A program made the translations under genes and the position numbers. A stretch of 64,000 nt of DNA from Streptantibioticus silvisoli. Its GTDB lineage: Bacteria; Actinomycetota; Actinomycetes; Streptomycetales; Streptomycetaceae. How positions within the stretch are numbered: the stretch's first letter is position 1; every line of letters begins with the position of its first letter. Location of the stretch: assembly GCF_027947535.2 (NCBI RefSeq), contig NZ_JAAGKO020000049.1, positions 1 to 64,000 of the forward strand, read 5' to 3'. Under the pieces are notes generated by a model that saw nothing but the letters and a program-made list of their open reading frames with translations, was not told where the DNA came from and searched no databases. Positions 33,229 to 41,380 of this stretch are shown here, piece by piece.

Positions 33229-34314
33229 TCACTGCCGGATGGACCAACCGCGCTCGCGCAGCGCGACGCCGAGGACGGGGGCGCTGCGCGGCTCGACCAT
33301 GAGCTGGGCCAGGCCGGCCTGCTGGCCGGTGGAGTGCTCGATGCGGACGTCCTCGATGTTGACCCGGGCGGCGTGGGCGTCGGCGAAGAGCCGGGCCAGC
33401 TCGCCGGGCTGGTCGCCGATGAGGACGGCGACGACCTCGTAGGCGGCGGGGGCGGTGCCGTGCTTGCCGGGGACCCGGACCCGGCCGGCGTTGCCGCGGC
33501 GCAGGACGTCCTCGATGCCGGCGCCGCCCTCCTGGCGCTTGCCGTCGTCGGCGGACTCCATGGCGCGCAGGGCGCGGACGGTCTCGTCGAGGTCGGCGGC
33601 GACGGCGGACAGCACGTCGGCGACCGGGCCGGGGTTGGCGGACAGGATGTCCATCCACATGCCGGGGTCGGAGGCGGCGATCCGGGTGACGTCGCGAATG
33701 CCCTGGCCGCACAGCCGCACGGCCGACTCCTCGGCGTGCTGGAGGCGGGCGGCGACCAGGCTGGACAGCAGCTGCGGGGTGTGCGAGACCAGGGCGACCG
33801 CGCGGTCGTGCGCCTCGGCGTCCATGACGACCGGGACGGCCCGGCACAGCGCGACGAGTTCCAGGGCGAGGTTGAGCACCTCGGTGTCGGTCTGCGCGGT
33901 GGGGGTCAGCACCCAGGGCCGGCCCTCGAACAGCTCGGCGGTGGCCGCCAGCGGCCCGGACCGCTCCCGGCCGGCCATCGGGTGGGTGCCGATGTACTGG
34001 GTGAGGTCGAAGCCGAGGCCGGCCAGGTCACGGCCGGGGCCGCCCTTGACGCTGGCGACGTCGAGGTAGCCGCGGGCCAGCCCGGCGGACTGCGCCTCGG
34101 CCAGGGTGCGGGCGACGTGCGCGGGCGGTACCGCGACGACGGCCAGGTCGACCCGGCCCGGCGGCTCGTCGACGACGCCGGCGCCGAGCGCGGCCGCGGT
34201 GCGGGCGGCGTCCGGGTCCTGGTCGCGCAGGTGGACGGTGACCCCGCGGGCGGTCAGCGCCAGGGCGGCCGAGGTCCCGATCAGTCCGGTGCCGATGACG
34301 GCGGCGGTACGCAT
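33229..34314 (-). CDS. tyrA: prephenate dehydrogenase with C-terminal ACT domain
   Basis: Protein of 361 aa. The N-terminal NAD(P) domain begins AAVIGTGLIGTSAALALTAR, then DLAVVAVPPAHVARTLAEA and DVASVKGGP. The catalytic region is YIGTHPMAGRERSGPLAATA with the family His, and HDRAVALVSHTPQLLSSLVA. Residues ~285-345 are an ACT domain (AAYEVVAVLIGDQPGELARL), expected to bind tyrosine for feedback control. It makes 4-hydroxyphenylpyruvate in tyrosine synthesis. GGGAGG lies 9 nt before the ATG. A short cluster of CCGGATCAC repeats separates it from cmk's side at 33190-33240. Confidence 0.95.
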   Translation of the reverse strand: MRTAAVIGTGLIGTSAALALTARGVTVHLRDQDPDAARTAAALGAGVVDEPPGRVDLAVVAVPPAHVARTLAEAQSAGLARGYLDVASVKGGPGRDLAGLGFDLTQYIGTHPMAGRERSGPLAATAELFEGRPWVLTPTAQTDTEVLNLALELVALCRAVPVVMDAEAHDRAVALVSHTPQLLSSLVAARLQHAEESAVRLCGQGIRDVTRIAASDPGMWMDILSANPGPVADVLSAVAADLDETVRALRAMESADDGKRQEGGAGIEDVLRRGNAGRVRVPGKHGTAPAAYEVVAVLIGDQPGELARLFADAHAARVNIEDVRIEHSTGQQAGLAQLMVEPRSAPVLGVALRERGWSIRQ

Positions 34315-34551
34315 GACGGTCATCCTCCCGCACCGCCGGGCCGCCGCGCGCGACGGGCCGCATGCCGGACGGGCCGCCCGCGCGGGTCCGCCGGCCCGGT
34401 CGTCCGGCCGGGGGCGGGCCGCGCCGACGGGCGCGTCCGGCCGCGGCGCCGAACACCGCCCGGCCGCCCGCCCGTTCGCGACGACGGAACCCGCCACGGC
34501 GGAACGCGGAACACCGGGCGCGACCGGCCCCGGAAGGGGTAGAACGTCGGC

Positions 34552-34914
34552 ATGATTTTCCACGTGGTTCCGCTCGACGACTGGCTGCGCAACCCGGACC
34601 GGCCCTACGCGCCGCCGGGCCTGGCGGCGGACGGCTTCGTGCACTGCTCGCCGGACGAGGCGACGGCGCTCGCGGTGGCGGAGGCGTTCTACCGGCAGGC
34701 GGCCGGGCCGCTGATGGTGCTGCTGATCGACGAGCACGCCCTCGACTCCCCGGTGCGCTGGGAGGCGCCCGAGCCGGCGCCGCCGCCCGGCAGCGCCGCC
34801 GGCGTGCTGTTCCCGCACATCTACGGCCGGGTCAACCGCGCCGCGGTCGCCGGGATGCTGGAGGTGCGGCGGGATGCCGGCGGCCACCCGACCGGGCTCA
34901 GGGCCTGGTCGTAG
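34552..34914 (+). CDS. DUF952 family protein
   Basis: Protein of 120 aa. The sequence MIFHVVPLDDWLRNPDRPYA, then DGFVHCSPDEATALAVAEAF and GVLFPHIYGRVNRAAVAGML matches the DUF952 family (small cytosolic beta barrel-like proteins with a conserved FVHCS and PHIYG). Biochemical role unknown. Its 3' end overlaps the oppositely oriented ADP-ribosylglycohydrolase gene by 17 bp. Confidence 0.88.
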   Translation: MIFHVVPLDDWLRNPDRPYAPPGLAADGFVHCSPDEATALAVAEAFYRQAAGPLMVLLIDEHALDSPVRWEAPEPAPPPGSAAGVLFPHIYGRVNRAAVAGMLEVRRDAGGHPTGLRAWS

Positions 34915-35998
34915 CCGCCGCGTCCCACAGCGCGCCGAACGCCAGGAGTTCGTCACGGTGTTCGAGGCGCTCGATCCAGCCGGCGGGCCAGGCGCCGGCC
35001 CCGTGGCGGGCGCCGGCGAAGGCACCGGTGAGGCAGGCGAGGGAGTCGGAGTCGCCGGAGGTGCAGGCGGCGCGGCGCACGGCGGTGACCGGGTCGTCGG
35101 GGAAGAGCAGGAAGCACAGCAGGCCGGTGGCCAGCGCCTCCTCCGCGATCCAGCCGGCACCGGTGGCCAGGCAGGGGTCCGTCTCGCGGTCGCCGGCGGC
35201 GACGGCGGCGTCGAGGCGGTCGAGGGCGGCGAGGCAGTCGTCCCAGCCGCGGGCGATGTACGCGCCGGGGCCGGCGTCCCCGGCTTGCGCCCACAGGTCG
35301 CCGAGCCAGCGCTCGTGGTGCACGCCGCGCTGCTGGTGGGCGTAGTGCCGCAGGGCGGCGGGCAGGGCCGCCGGGCTGGTGCCCTCGTTGAGCAGCCGCA
35401 CCGCGCGGGCGGTCAGGTCGGAGGCGGCGAGGCCGGTGGGGTGGCCGTGGGTGAGGCCGGACTGGAGCTGGGCGAGGCCGGCGCGCTGCTCACCGGTGAG
35501 GCCGGGCACCAGGCCGACGGGCGCGACGCGCATGTTGGCGCCGCAGCCCTTGGAACCGGTGATCGACGCCCGCTGCCAGGGCAGCCCGGCGTCCGCGCGC
35601 AGGGTGCGGCAGGCGGTGAGGCAGGTGTTGCCGGGGGCGCGGTTGTTGTCGGGGGACTCGAACCAGGCGATGAACTGCTCGCGCAGCAGCCGGGCGGTCT
35701 CGCGCGGCAGGACGTCCCCGCGCCCGGTGCCCCGGGCGTCCCGGGGGTTCTCGGCACCCTGGGTGTTGTCGGCGTCCAGGGTGTCGGCGTCCTGGGCGAT
35801 CTGGGCCGCCGACCGGTGCAGCGCCCGCGCGACGGCCAGCGTCATCTGCGTGTCGTCGGTGATGAACGCCGGGGCCGGCAGGTCCATCTCCCGCCACGGC
35901 CCGCACTTGGCCAGGATGCCCCTGATGTCGTTGAACTCGGTCGGAAAGCCCATCGCGTCGCCGATGGCCAGTCCGAGCATCGCCCCCGTTGCGGTCAT
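34898..35998 (-). CDS. ADP-ribosylglycohydrolase family protein
   Basis: Protein of 366 aa. DraG/ARH fold motifs: GAMLGLAIGDAMGFPTEF (N-terminal helix), AFITDDTQMTLAVARAL (metal-binding TDDT), NTCLTACRTL, ITGSKGCGANMRVAPVGLVP, and C-terminal CTSGDSDSLACLTGAFAGAR (second metal site D-x-D). These enzymes remove ADP-ribose from proteins, nucleic acids or small molecules using Mg. A short Asn/Asp-rich insertion (DADTLDADNTQGAENPRDAR) interrupts the domain near residue 75. No ADP-ribosyltransferase is adjacent. Confidence 0.92.
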   Translation of the reverse strand: MTATGAMLGLAIGDAMGFPTEFNDIRGILAKCGPWREMDLPAPAFITDDTQMTLAVARALHRSAAQIAQDADTLDADNTQGAENPRDARGTGRGDVLPRETARLLREQFIAWFESPDNNRAPGNTCLTACRTLRADAGLPWQRASITGSKGCGANMRVAPVGLVPGLTGEQRAGLAQLQSGLTHGHPTGLAASDLTARAVRLLNEGTSPAALPAALRHYAHQQRGVHHERWLGDLWAQAGDAGPGAYIARGWDDCLAALDRLDAAVAAGDRETDPCLATGAGWIAEEALATGLLCFLLFPDDPVTAVRRAACTSGDSDSLACLTGAFAGARHGAGAWPAGWIERLEHRDELLAFGALWDAAATTRP

Positions 35999-36053
35999 GT
36001 CGTCAGGTTATCGACAACGCGCGCGGGCTCACGGGGGCGATCGGGGGACGGTG

Positions 36054-37091
36054 TTACAGGCCGACTTCCTGAAGGAGCATGCCGACCTCGGTGTTGGTCA
36101 GGCGGCGCAGCCAGCCGGACTTCTGGTCGCCGAGGGGGATCGGGCCGAAGCGGGTGCGCACCAGCTTCTCGACCGGGAAGCCGGCCTCGGCGAGCATCCG
36201 GCGCACGATGTGCTTGCGGCCCTCGTGCAGCGAGACCTCGACCAGGTAGTTCTTGCCGACGTTCTCCACGACGCGGAAGTGGTCGGCGCGTGCCCAGCCG
36301 TCCTCCAGCTCGATGCCGTCCTTGAGCCGCTTGCCCAGGTCGCGCGGGATCGGGCCCTGGATGGCGGCGACGTAGGTCTTGATCACGCCGTACCGGGGGT
36401 GGGTCAGGCGGTGCGAGAGCTCACCGTGGTTGGTGAGCAGGATGATGCCCTCGGTCTCGGTGTCGAGCCGGCCGACGTGGAACAGCCTGCTCTCCCGGTT
36501 GTTGACGTAGTCGCCGAGGCACTGGCGGCCGTCGGGGTCCTCCATGGTGGCGACCACGCCGGCCGGCTTGTTCAGCGCAAAGAACAGGTGGGCCTGGGTG
36601 GCGACGGTCAGCCCGTCCACCTTGACCTCGTCCTTGTGCACGTCGACGCGCAGGCCCTGCTCGGCGACGATCTTGCCGTTGACCTCCACGCGGCGCTGCT
36701 CGATCAGCTCCTCGCAGGCGCGGCGCGAGCCCATGCCGGCCCGGGCCAGCACCTTCTGGAGCCGCTCGCCCTCCTGCTCGGCGCCGGGGAAGGTCTTGGG
36801 CAGGTCGGCCTTCGGCCGGTCGTGCCGGGCCCGGTTGCGCTCCTCGATCTGCGCCTCCAGCTCACGCGGCCGGGCCGGCTTGCCCCGGTTCGCCTTCGCC
36901 GTTCCCTTCGCGGGGCCGGCGGGCCGGCGGGCCGGGCCCTTGCGGGGCTTGTCCTCACCGGGGGTGCCGCCCACGTCGTAGCGGCGTTCCTCGGGACGGG
37001 GGCGCCCGGCGCGCTTCGCCTTGTCGTCGCGCTGGCCCCCGCCCGCGCCACGGTTGTTCCGGTTTCCGCTGTTACCGCTACTGCTTCGCAT
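36054..37091 (-). CDS. rluB: 23S rRNA pseudouridine synthase (RsuA/RluB family)
   Basis: Protein of 345 aa. A ~105-aa basic/Gly-rich N-terminus precedes an S4 domain (ERLQKVLARAGMGSRRACEE) and the synthase domain with LFFALNKPAGVVATMEDP, catalytic Asp in HVGRLDTETEGIILLTNHGE, and VSLHEGRKHIVRRMLAEAGF. It isomerises a uridine in rRNA. Its ATG overlaps the scpB stop (TGATG), so it is translated with the scp genes, an arrangement common in actinobacteria and firmicutes. The assignment between RluB and RsuA type is by context. Confidence 0.93.
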   Translation of the reverse strand: MRSSSGNSGNRNNRGAGGGQRDDKAKRAGRPRPEERRYDVGGTPGEDKPRKGPARRPAGPAKGTAKANRGKPARPRELEAQIEERNRARHDRPKADLPKTFPGAEQEGERLQKVLARAGMGSRRACEELIEQRRVEVNGKIVAEQGLRVDVHKDEVKVDGLTVATQAHLFFALNKPAGVVATMEDPDGRQCLGDYVNNRESRLFHVGRLDTETEGIILLTNHGELSHRLTHPRYGVIKTYVAAIQGPIPRDLGKRLKDGIELEDGWARADHFRVVENVGKNYLVEVSLHEGRKHIVRRMLAEAGFPVEKLVRTRFGPIPLGDQKSGWLRRLTNTEVGMLLQEVGL

Positions 37092-37927
37092 CAGGTTTCC
37101 GTAGTCGAGTCCGGGTCGAACGACGGAACGCCCTCCAGGGAGTCCGCCTCGACGGCGTCCGCCTCCGGGAGGAACGGTGCCAGTTCGGGCAACTCGTCCA
37201 GGCCGCGCAGGCCCATCCGCTCCAGGAAATAGTTCGTCGTCCGGTACAGGATCGCACCTGTACCGTCCTCGGTCCCACTTTCCTCCACCAGACCCCGCTG
37301 GAGCAGGGTCCGCATGACCCCGTCGCAGTTGACCCCGCGCACCGCGGAGACCCGCGAACGGCTGACCGGCTGGCGGTAGGCGACCACCGCCAGCGTCTCC
37401 AGCGCGGCCTGCGTCAGCCGGGCCTGCTGGCCGTCGAGCACGAAGCGTTCGACGGCCGGCGCGTAGGCGGGGCGGGTGTAGAACCGCCAGCCGCCAGCCA
37501 CCAGCCGCAGGTCGAAACCGCGGCGCTGCCGGGCGTACTCGTCGGCCAGCTCCCGCAGGGCGTCGGCGATCTGGCGCCGGGGGCGTTCCAGCAGCCGCGC
37601 GAGGTGCTCCTCGGTGGCCGGCTCGTCGACGACCATCAGGACCGCCTCCAGAGCCGGCCCCAGCGCGAGCCCGGCGACGTCCGGCGGGGCGGGGTCTTCG
37701 GCGGGGGCGTCTTCGACGGAGGCGGGGCCTTCGGCGGAGGCGGGGTCGGCGACGGAGGCGTCTTCTGCGGAGGCGGGGTCGGCGGCGGAGGCGGGGTCGG
37801 CGGCGGAGGCGTCCTCACCGGTGAGGTCCCGTGGCGCGGCGGCGTCCTCGGCGGTGGCGGCCCGTGACGCCGCGGTGTCCCCGGTGCCGGCCGGGGCGTG
37901 CTGCGGGGGCCGCGGGTCAACGGTCAT
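37091..37927 (-). CDS. scpB: chromosome segregation and condensation protein ScpB
   Basis: Protein of 278 aa. Residues ~85-250 are two winged helices of ScpB: LEAVLMVVDEPATEEHLARL, GFDLRLVAGGWRFYTRPAYA, LTQAALETLAVVAYRQPVSR, and VRGVNCDGVMRTLLQRGLVE. ScpB binds the kleisin ScpA and Smc to form condensin. The first ~80 residues are an acidic Ala/Asp/Pro repeat (ADPASAEDASVADPASAEGP) encoded by tandem GCGGAGGCGGGGTC-like DNA. It overlaps scpA by 11 bp and rluB by 1 bp. Confidence 0.95.
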   Translation of the reverse strand: MTVDPRPPQHAPAGTGDTAASRAATAEDAAAPRDLTGEDASAADPASAADPASAEDASVADPASAEGPASVEDAPAEDPAPPDVAGLALGPALEAVLMVVDEPATEEHLARLLERPRRQIADALRELADEYARQRRGFDLRLVAGGWRFYTRPAYAPAVERFVLDGQQARLTQAALETLAVVAYRQPVSRSRVSAVRGVNCDGVMRTLLQRGLVEESGTEDGTGAILYRTTNYFLERMGLRGLDELPELAPFLPEADAVEADSLEGVPSFDPDSTTET

Positions 37928-39293
37928 GGTCGCTGTCCTTCCTGCGGGTGACTGCGGGGGCCGGCGCCGGGGCGGCGGTCTCCGGGTCGAACTCGTCGGT
38001 CACCGACGGTGCCGGGTCGTCCCCGGTGCCGCCGGTCCAGCGCACCAGCAGGACGCCGAGGGCCTCCTCCTGGTCGAGGGCCACCGCCTTCTCGCGGTAC
38101 AGCTCCAGCAGCGCCAGGAACCGGGCGACGACGGTGAGGGTGTCGGTGGCGCCGGCGCTCAGCGTGGCGAAGTCGGCGGTGCCCAGGTCGCGCAGCAGGG
38201 CGACGACGACCCGGGCCTGCTCGCGGACGCTGACCAGCGGGGCGTGGATGTGGTCGACGTAGACCTGCGGGCGGGGCTTGGGCTGCATGGCCTTCACCGC
38301 GAGCCTGGCGAAGTTCTCCGGCCCGATGCTGATGACGACCTCGGGCAGCAGTTCGGCGTGGTGCGGTTCCAGGCCGACGGTGCGCGGGTGGTTCAGGGCC
38401 TCGGCGGCCAGCCGGTCGGCGAAGATCTCCGCGATCCGCTTGTACGCCCGGTACTGCAACAGCCGGGCGAAGAGCAGGTCACGCGCCTCCAGCAGCGCGA
38501 GGTCGTCCTCGTCCTCCACGTCGGCGACCGGCAGCAGCCGGGCCGCCTTCAGGTCCAGCAGCGTGGCCGCGATCACCAGGAACTCGGTCGCCTGGTCCAG
38601 GTCCCAGTCCGGCCCCATGGCGTGGATGTGCGCGATGAACTCGTCGGTGACCCGCGACAGCGACACCTCGGTGACGTCCATCTTGTGCCGCGAGATCAGC
38701 TGAAGCAGCAGGTCGAAGGGCCCCTCGAAGTTCTTCAGCCGAACGGTGAACCGCCCGTCGTCCACAACGGGATCGGCCGCCGGGCCGTCGCCGGGACGGG
38801 CCGCGGGGTCGGCCGGCGGCTCGGCCGCCGAACCGGGCGCGGGGCCGGGCGCGGTCGCGGGGCCGGTCGGCGCGCGCTCCTCGGCGGTCCGCTCGGGCGA
38901 CCCGGCCGGCGCCGGAACGCCGACGGCCCGCCCGGCCGGCTCGACCCGCTGCTCCGGAACGACCCCGGCCACCGGTACGGCCTCAGCCACGTCCCCCGAT
39001 GCGGCCGACGGCTCCAGCGCGGCCGACGGCTGCTCCGGAACGGCCCCGGCCACCGGTACGGCCTCAGCCACGTCCCCCGGCACGGCCGACGACTCCGGCA
39101 CGGCCTCCTGCCCCGACTCCGGTGCGGCCGACGACTCCGCCTCCGGCTCCGCCTCGCGCTCCGGCTCCGAGGGCCGTGGAACCGGCGGCGGGGGGACCGG
39201 GGGAACCACCGGCGCCGACGGCGGGCCGAGTGCGCCGCGGCCCAGGGGGCGTCGGCGGGCTGGCGGGCGGTCGGCGGCGGTCATCTCGGGCAC
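37917..39293 (-). CDS. scpA: chromosome segregation and condensation protein ScpA (kleisin)
   Basis: Protein of 458 aa, clearly longer than the usual ~260-300. Residues ~180-440 are ScpA: FTVRLKNFEGPFDLLLQLIS, VTEVSLSRVTDEFIAHIHAM, FLVIAATLLDLKAARLLPVA and the C-terminal winged helix (DTLTVVARFLALLELYREKA). It bridges the Smc heads. The N-terminal ~175 residues are Pro/Ala/Glu-rich and contain a duplicated 50-bp DNA block encoding GDVAEAVPVAG(A/V)VPEQ. The start is GTG at 39293 or the ATG three codons later. Part of the parA-RHH-scpA-scpB-rluB gene row. Confidence 0.94.
   Translation of the reverse strand: MPEMTAADRPPARRRPLGRGALGPPSAPVVPPVPPPPVPRPSEPEREAEPEAESSAAPESGQEAVPESSAVPGDVAEAVPVAGAVPEQPSAALEPSAASGDVAEAVPVAGVVPEQRVEPAGRAVGVPAPAGSPERTAEERAPTGPATAPGPAPGSAAEPPADPAARPGDGPAADPVVDDGRFTVRLKNFEGPFDLLLQLISRHKMDVTEVSLSRVTDEFIAHIHAMGPDWDLDQATEFLVIAATLLDLKAARLLPVADVEDEDDLALLEARDLLFARLLQYRAYKRIAEIFADRLAAEALNHPRTVGLEPHHAELLPEVVISIGPENFARLAVKAMQPKPRPQVYVDHIHAPLVSVREQARVVVALLRDLGTADFATLSAGATDTLTVVARFLALLELYREKAVALDQEEALGVLLVRWTGGTGDDPAPSVTDEFDPETAAPAPAPAVTRRKDSDHDR
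38949..39079 (-). repeat. 50-bp direct repeat in the ScpA N-terminal extension
   Basis: 38949-38998 and 39030-39079 differ by one base; the offset is 81 bp (27 codons), so frame is kept. The starts are CTGCTCCGGAACG in both copies. Confidence 0.85.
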
Positions 39294-39339
39294 ATTACCG
39301 CGTATCCCCGCAGGACGGCCGGGCCGGCCGCGCGACCGG

Positions 39340-39933
39340 TCAGCGCCCGCGCAGCCTCCGGACCAGGATGCTGGCGTCGCCGCGCGACTCCAGATCGGCG
39401 AGTACGACGGCCACCGCCTCGCGCACGATGCGTCCCCGGTCGACGGCCAGACCGTGTTCGCCGCGCAGCACCAGCCGCGCGTGTTCGAGGTCCATCAACT
39501 CCTCGGCGGAGACGTAGACGGTGATCTTCTCGTCGTGGCGTTCCCGGCCGCTGGGGCGGCGGTTGGGGGCCCGGCGTTCGCGGCGGCGCTGCTGGGCGGT
39601 GTGTTCCTGGCCGCGGCGCGGCGCGGGCGGGACGGCGGACTGCCCGTCGTCGCCCGCGGCGCGGGTGTGTTCGGCGGCGGTGTCGTCCGGCGCGGGGGCG
39701 CCGGGCGGCGGCGGTTCGTGGTCGGCGCGGGGCGCCGGGCGGTCGGCGCCGGCCGGTGCCGGGGCGCCGGGCAGCGGCTCCTGGCCGGACCGGGCGGCCT
39801 CGGTGGCGGGCCCGGGGACCTGCCGGGTCCGGTCGGCGGCCGGGTCCGCGCCGGAGTGCTGCCGGGGAGTGGACGACTGGAGGGCCATGCCCCCGGTGGT
39901 GCGGAACAGTTCGTCGGCCCCGGGCAGGCTCAC
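39340..39933 (-). CDS. ribbon-helix-helix-like protein coupled to ParA
   Basis: Protein of 197 aa. The GTG start overlaps the parA stop (GTGA at 39930-39933) and gives the N-terminus SLPGADELFRTTGGMALQ. Residues ~20-125 are Pro/Ala/Glu-rich. The C-terminal ~65 residues, EKITVYVSAEELMDLEHARL, VLRGEHGLAVDRGRIVREAV, AVVLADLESRGDASILVRRL, look like a beta strand plus two helices of an RHH DNA-binding domain, as in plasmid partition adaptors. It may be the DNA-binding partner of the ParA ATPase (inference from coupling). Function not established to my knowledge. Confidence 0.75.
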   Translation of the reverse strand: MSLPGADELFRTTGGMALQSSTPRQHSGADPAADRTRQVPGPATEAARSGQEPLPGAPAPAGADRPAPRADHEPPPPGAPAPDDTAAEHTRAAGDDGQSAVPPAPRRGQEHTAQQRRRERRAPNRRPSGRERHDEKITVYVSAEELMDLEHARLVLRGEHGLAVDRGRIVREAVAVVLADLESRGDASILVRRLRGR

Positions 39934-41036
39934 TCGGCGTGGCACCGGGCGAGCACCTCCCTGGCGAGCTGGCGATAGGCGGCGGCGCCCACGGAGTTGG
40001 AGGCGTAGGTGGTGATCGGCTCGCCGGCCACCGTGGTCTCCGGGAAGCGGACGGTGCGTCCGATGACGGTGTGGTAGACGTGGTCGTCGAAGGCCTCGAC
40101 CACCCGGGCCAGCACCTCGCGGCTGTGCACGGTGCGCGAGTCGTACATGGTGGCCAGGATGCCGTCGAGCTGGAGCTCGGAGTTGAGCCGCTCGCGGACC
40201 TTCTCGATGGTCTCGGTCAGCAGGGCGACACCGCGCAGCGCGAAGAACTCGCACTCCAGCGGAACGATCACCCGGTGCGCGGCGGTCAGCGCGTTGACGG
40301 TCAGCAGGCCGAGGGACGGCTGGCAGTCGATGATGATGTAGTCGTAGTCGGGCAGCAGCGGCTTCAGCGCGCGCTGAAGCGTCGACTCGCGCGCGACCTC
40401 GCTGACCAGCTGGACCTCGGCGGCAGACAAGTCGATATTGCTGGGCAGCAGGTCCATGCCCGGCACCGCGGTCTTCAGCAGCACCTCGTCGGCGGCCATC
40501 CCCCGCTCCATGAGCAGGTTGTAGACGGTGAGGTCCAGCTCCATGGGGTTGACGCCCAGGCCCACCGACAGGGCGCCCTGCGGGTCGAAGTCGACCAGCA
40601 GGACCCGGCGGCCGTACTCGGCCAGCGCCGCGCCCAGGTTGATGGTGGAGGTGGTCTTGCCGACGCCGCCCTTCTGGTTGCACATGGCGACGATCTGGGC
40701 CGGCCCGTGCTCGTTGAGCGGGCCGGGGATCGGGAAGTACGGCAGCGGGCGGCCGGTCGGGCCGACGCGTTCGCGGCGCTGGCGGGCCGCGTCCGGGGCG
40801 AGGGTGGCCGCGTACTCCGGATCGGGTTCGTACTCGGCGTCCGGGTCGTAGAACTGACCGTCCGGCAGCTCCTCGTCGTAGACCGACAGGGAGCGCACCT
40901 CGCCCGGGGCTCCGGCGCGGCGGGCCTCGAAGGTGCGGACCGCGACCGAGCCGACCGGCTCCAGCACGTCGGTTCCCGCCCGATGGACGGCCTCTCCTGG
41001 TTGAGCACCCCCGGGAGCAAATGTCGACTCATTCAC
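39930..41036 (-). CDS. ParA-family ATPase (Soj-like, second chromosomal ParA)
   Basis: Protein of 368 aa from a GTG with a perfect AAGGAGGT 10 nt upstream. A ~100-aa N-terminal extension precedes the deviant Walker A CNQKGGVGKTTSTINLGAAL, Walker A' LLVDFDPQGALSVGLG, and Walker B-region DYIIIDCQPSLGLLTVNALT, then VPLECEFFALRGVALLTETI. ParA ATPases move cargo or chromosomes along the nucleoid. It is not adjacent to a parB gene; instead it is coupled to an RHH-like gene and lies upstream of scpAB. CCATAGAGT near 41115 on the coding strand could be its -10 region. Confidence 0.93.
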   Translation of the reverse strand: MNESTFAPGGAQPGEAVHRAGTDVLEPVGSVAVRTFEARRAGAPGEVRSLSVYDEELPDGQFYDPDAEYEPDPEYAATLAPDAARQRRERVGPTGRPLPYFPIPGPLNEHGPAQIVAMCNQKGGVGKTTSTINLGAALAEYGRRVLLVDFDPQGALSVGLGVNPMELDLTVYNLLMERGMAADEVLLKTAVPGMDLLPSNIDLSAAEVQLVSEVARESTLQRALKPLLPDYDYIIIDCQPSLGLLTVNALTAAHRVIVPLECEFFALRGVALLTETIEKVRERLNSELQLDGILATMYDSRTVHSREVLARVVEAFDDHVYHTVIGRTVRFPETTVAGEPITTYASNSVGAAAYRQLAREVLARCHAE

Positions 41037-41318
41037 AAGTCGTCTTACCTCCTTGGTGACCAGGAAATTTCTCGACAGGTCAGCGTGACACCTTGCCGAC
41101 GCCTGGCGACTCTATGGCGTGTCGGCGGCCTTCAGCAACACAATCCGCCGGAGAGCGCCCGATGTGTCGGGAACCCAACACCCGTCTGTCAAGGGCGTAC
41201 ACACCGCGCACCCGGGGGTTCACCCGGTGCGATTTCGCGGGTGTGGTCATGTTCCGGCAGGTTGGCGGCAGTTGTGCCGCTTGACCGCCCGGTTCGCCCG
41301 CAGGCGTGAACACACCTT
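41037..41318. other. parA promoter region
   Basis: No gene is recognised. The region is moderately GC-rich and non-repetitive, with GTGACACC, GTCAAGGGCGTACACACCG and GGGTGTGGTC words but no clear symmetry. It probably carries the promoter of the parA-scpAB-rluB row and the downstream flank of ald. Confidence 0.45.
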
Positions 41319-41349
41319 CGGCCGGACCCCGTGGAACAGGGCCCGGCCG
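41319..41349 (-). terminator. hairpin after ald
   Basis: CGGCCGGACCC (41319-41329) pairs with GGGCCCGGCCG (41339-41349) with one mismatch and a 9-nt loop, about 30 bp downstream of the ald stop. Confidence 0.6.
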
Positions 41350-41380
41350 ATGGTGACTTGTTGACAAAGTGTTGACGCGA

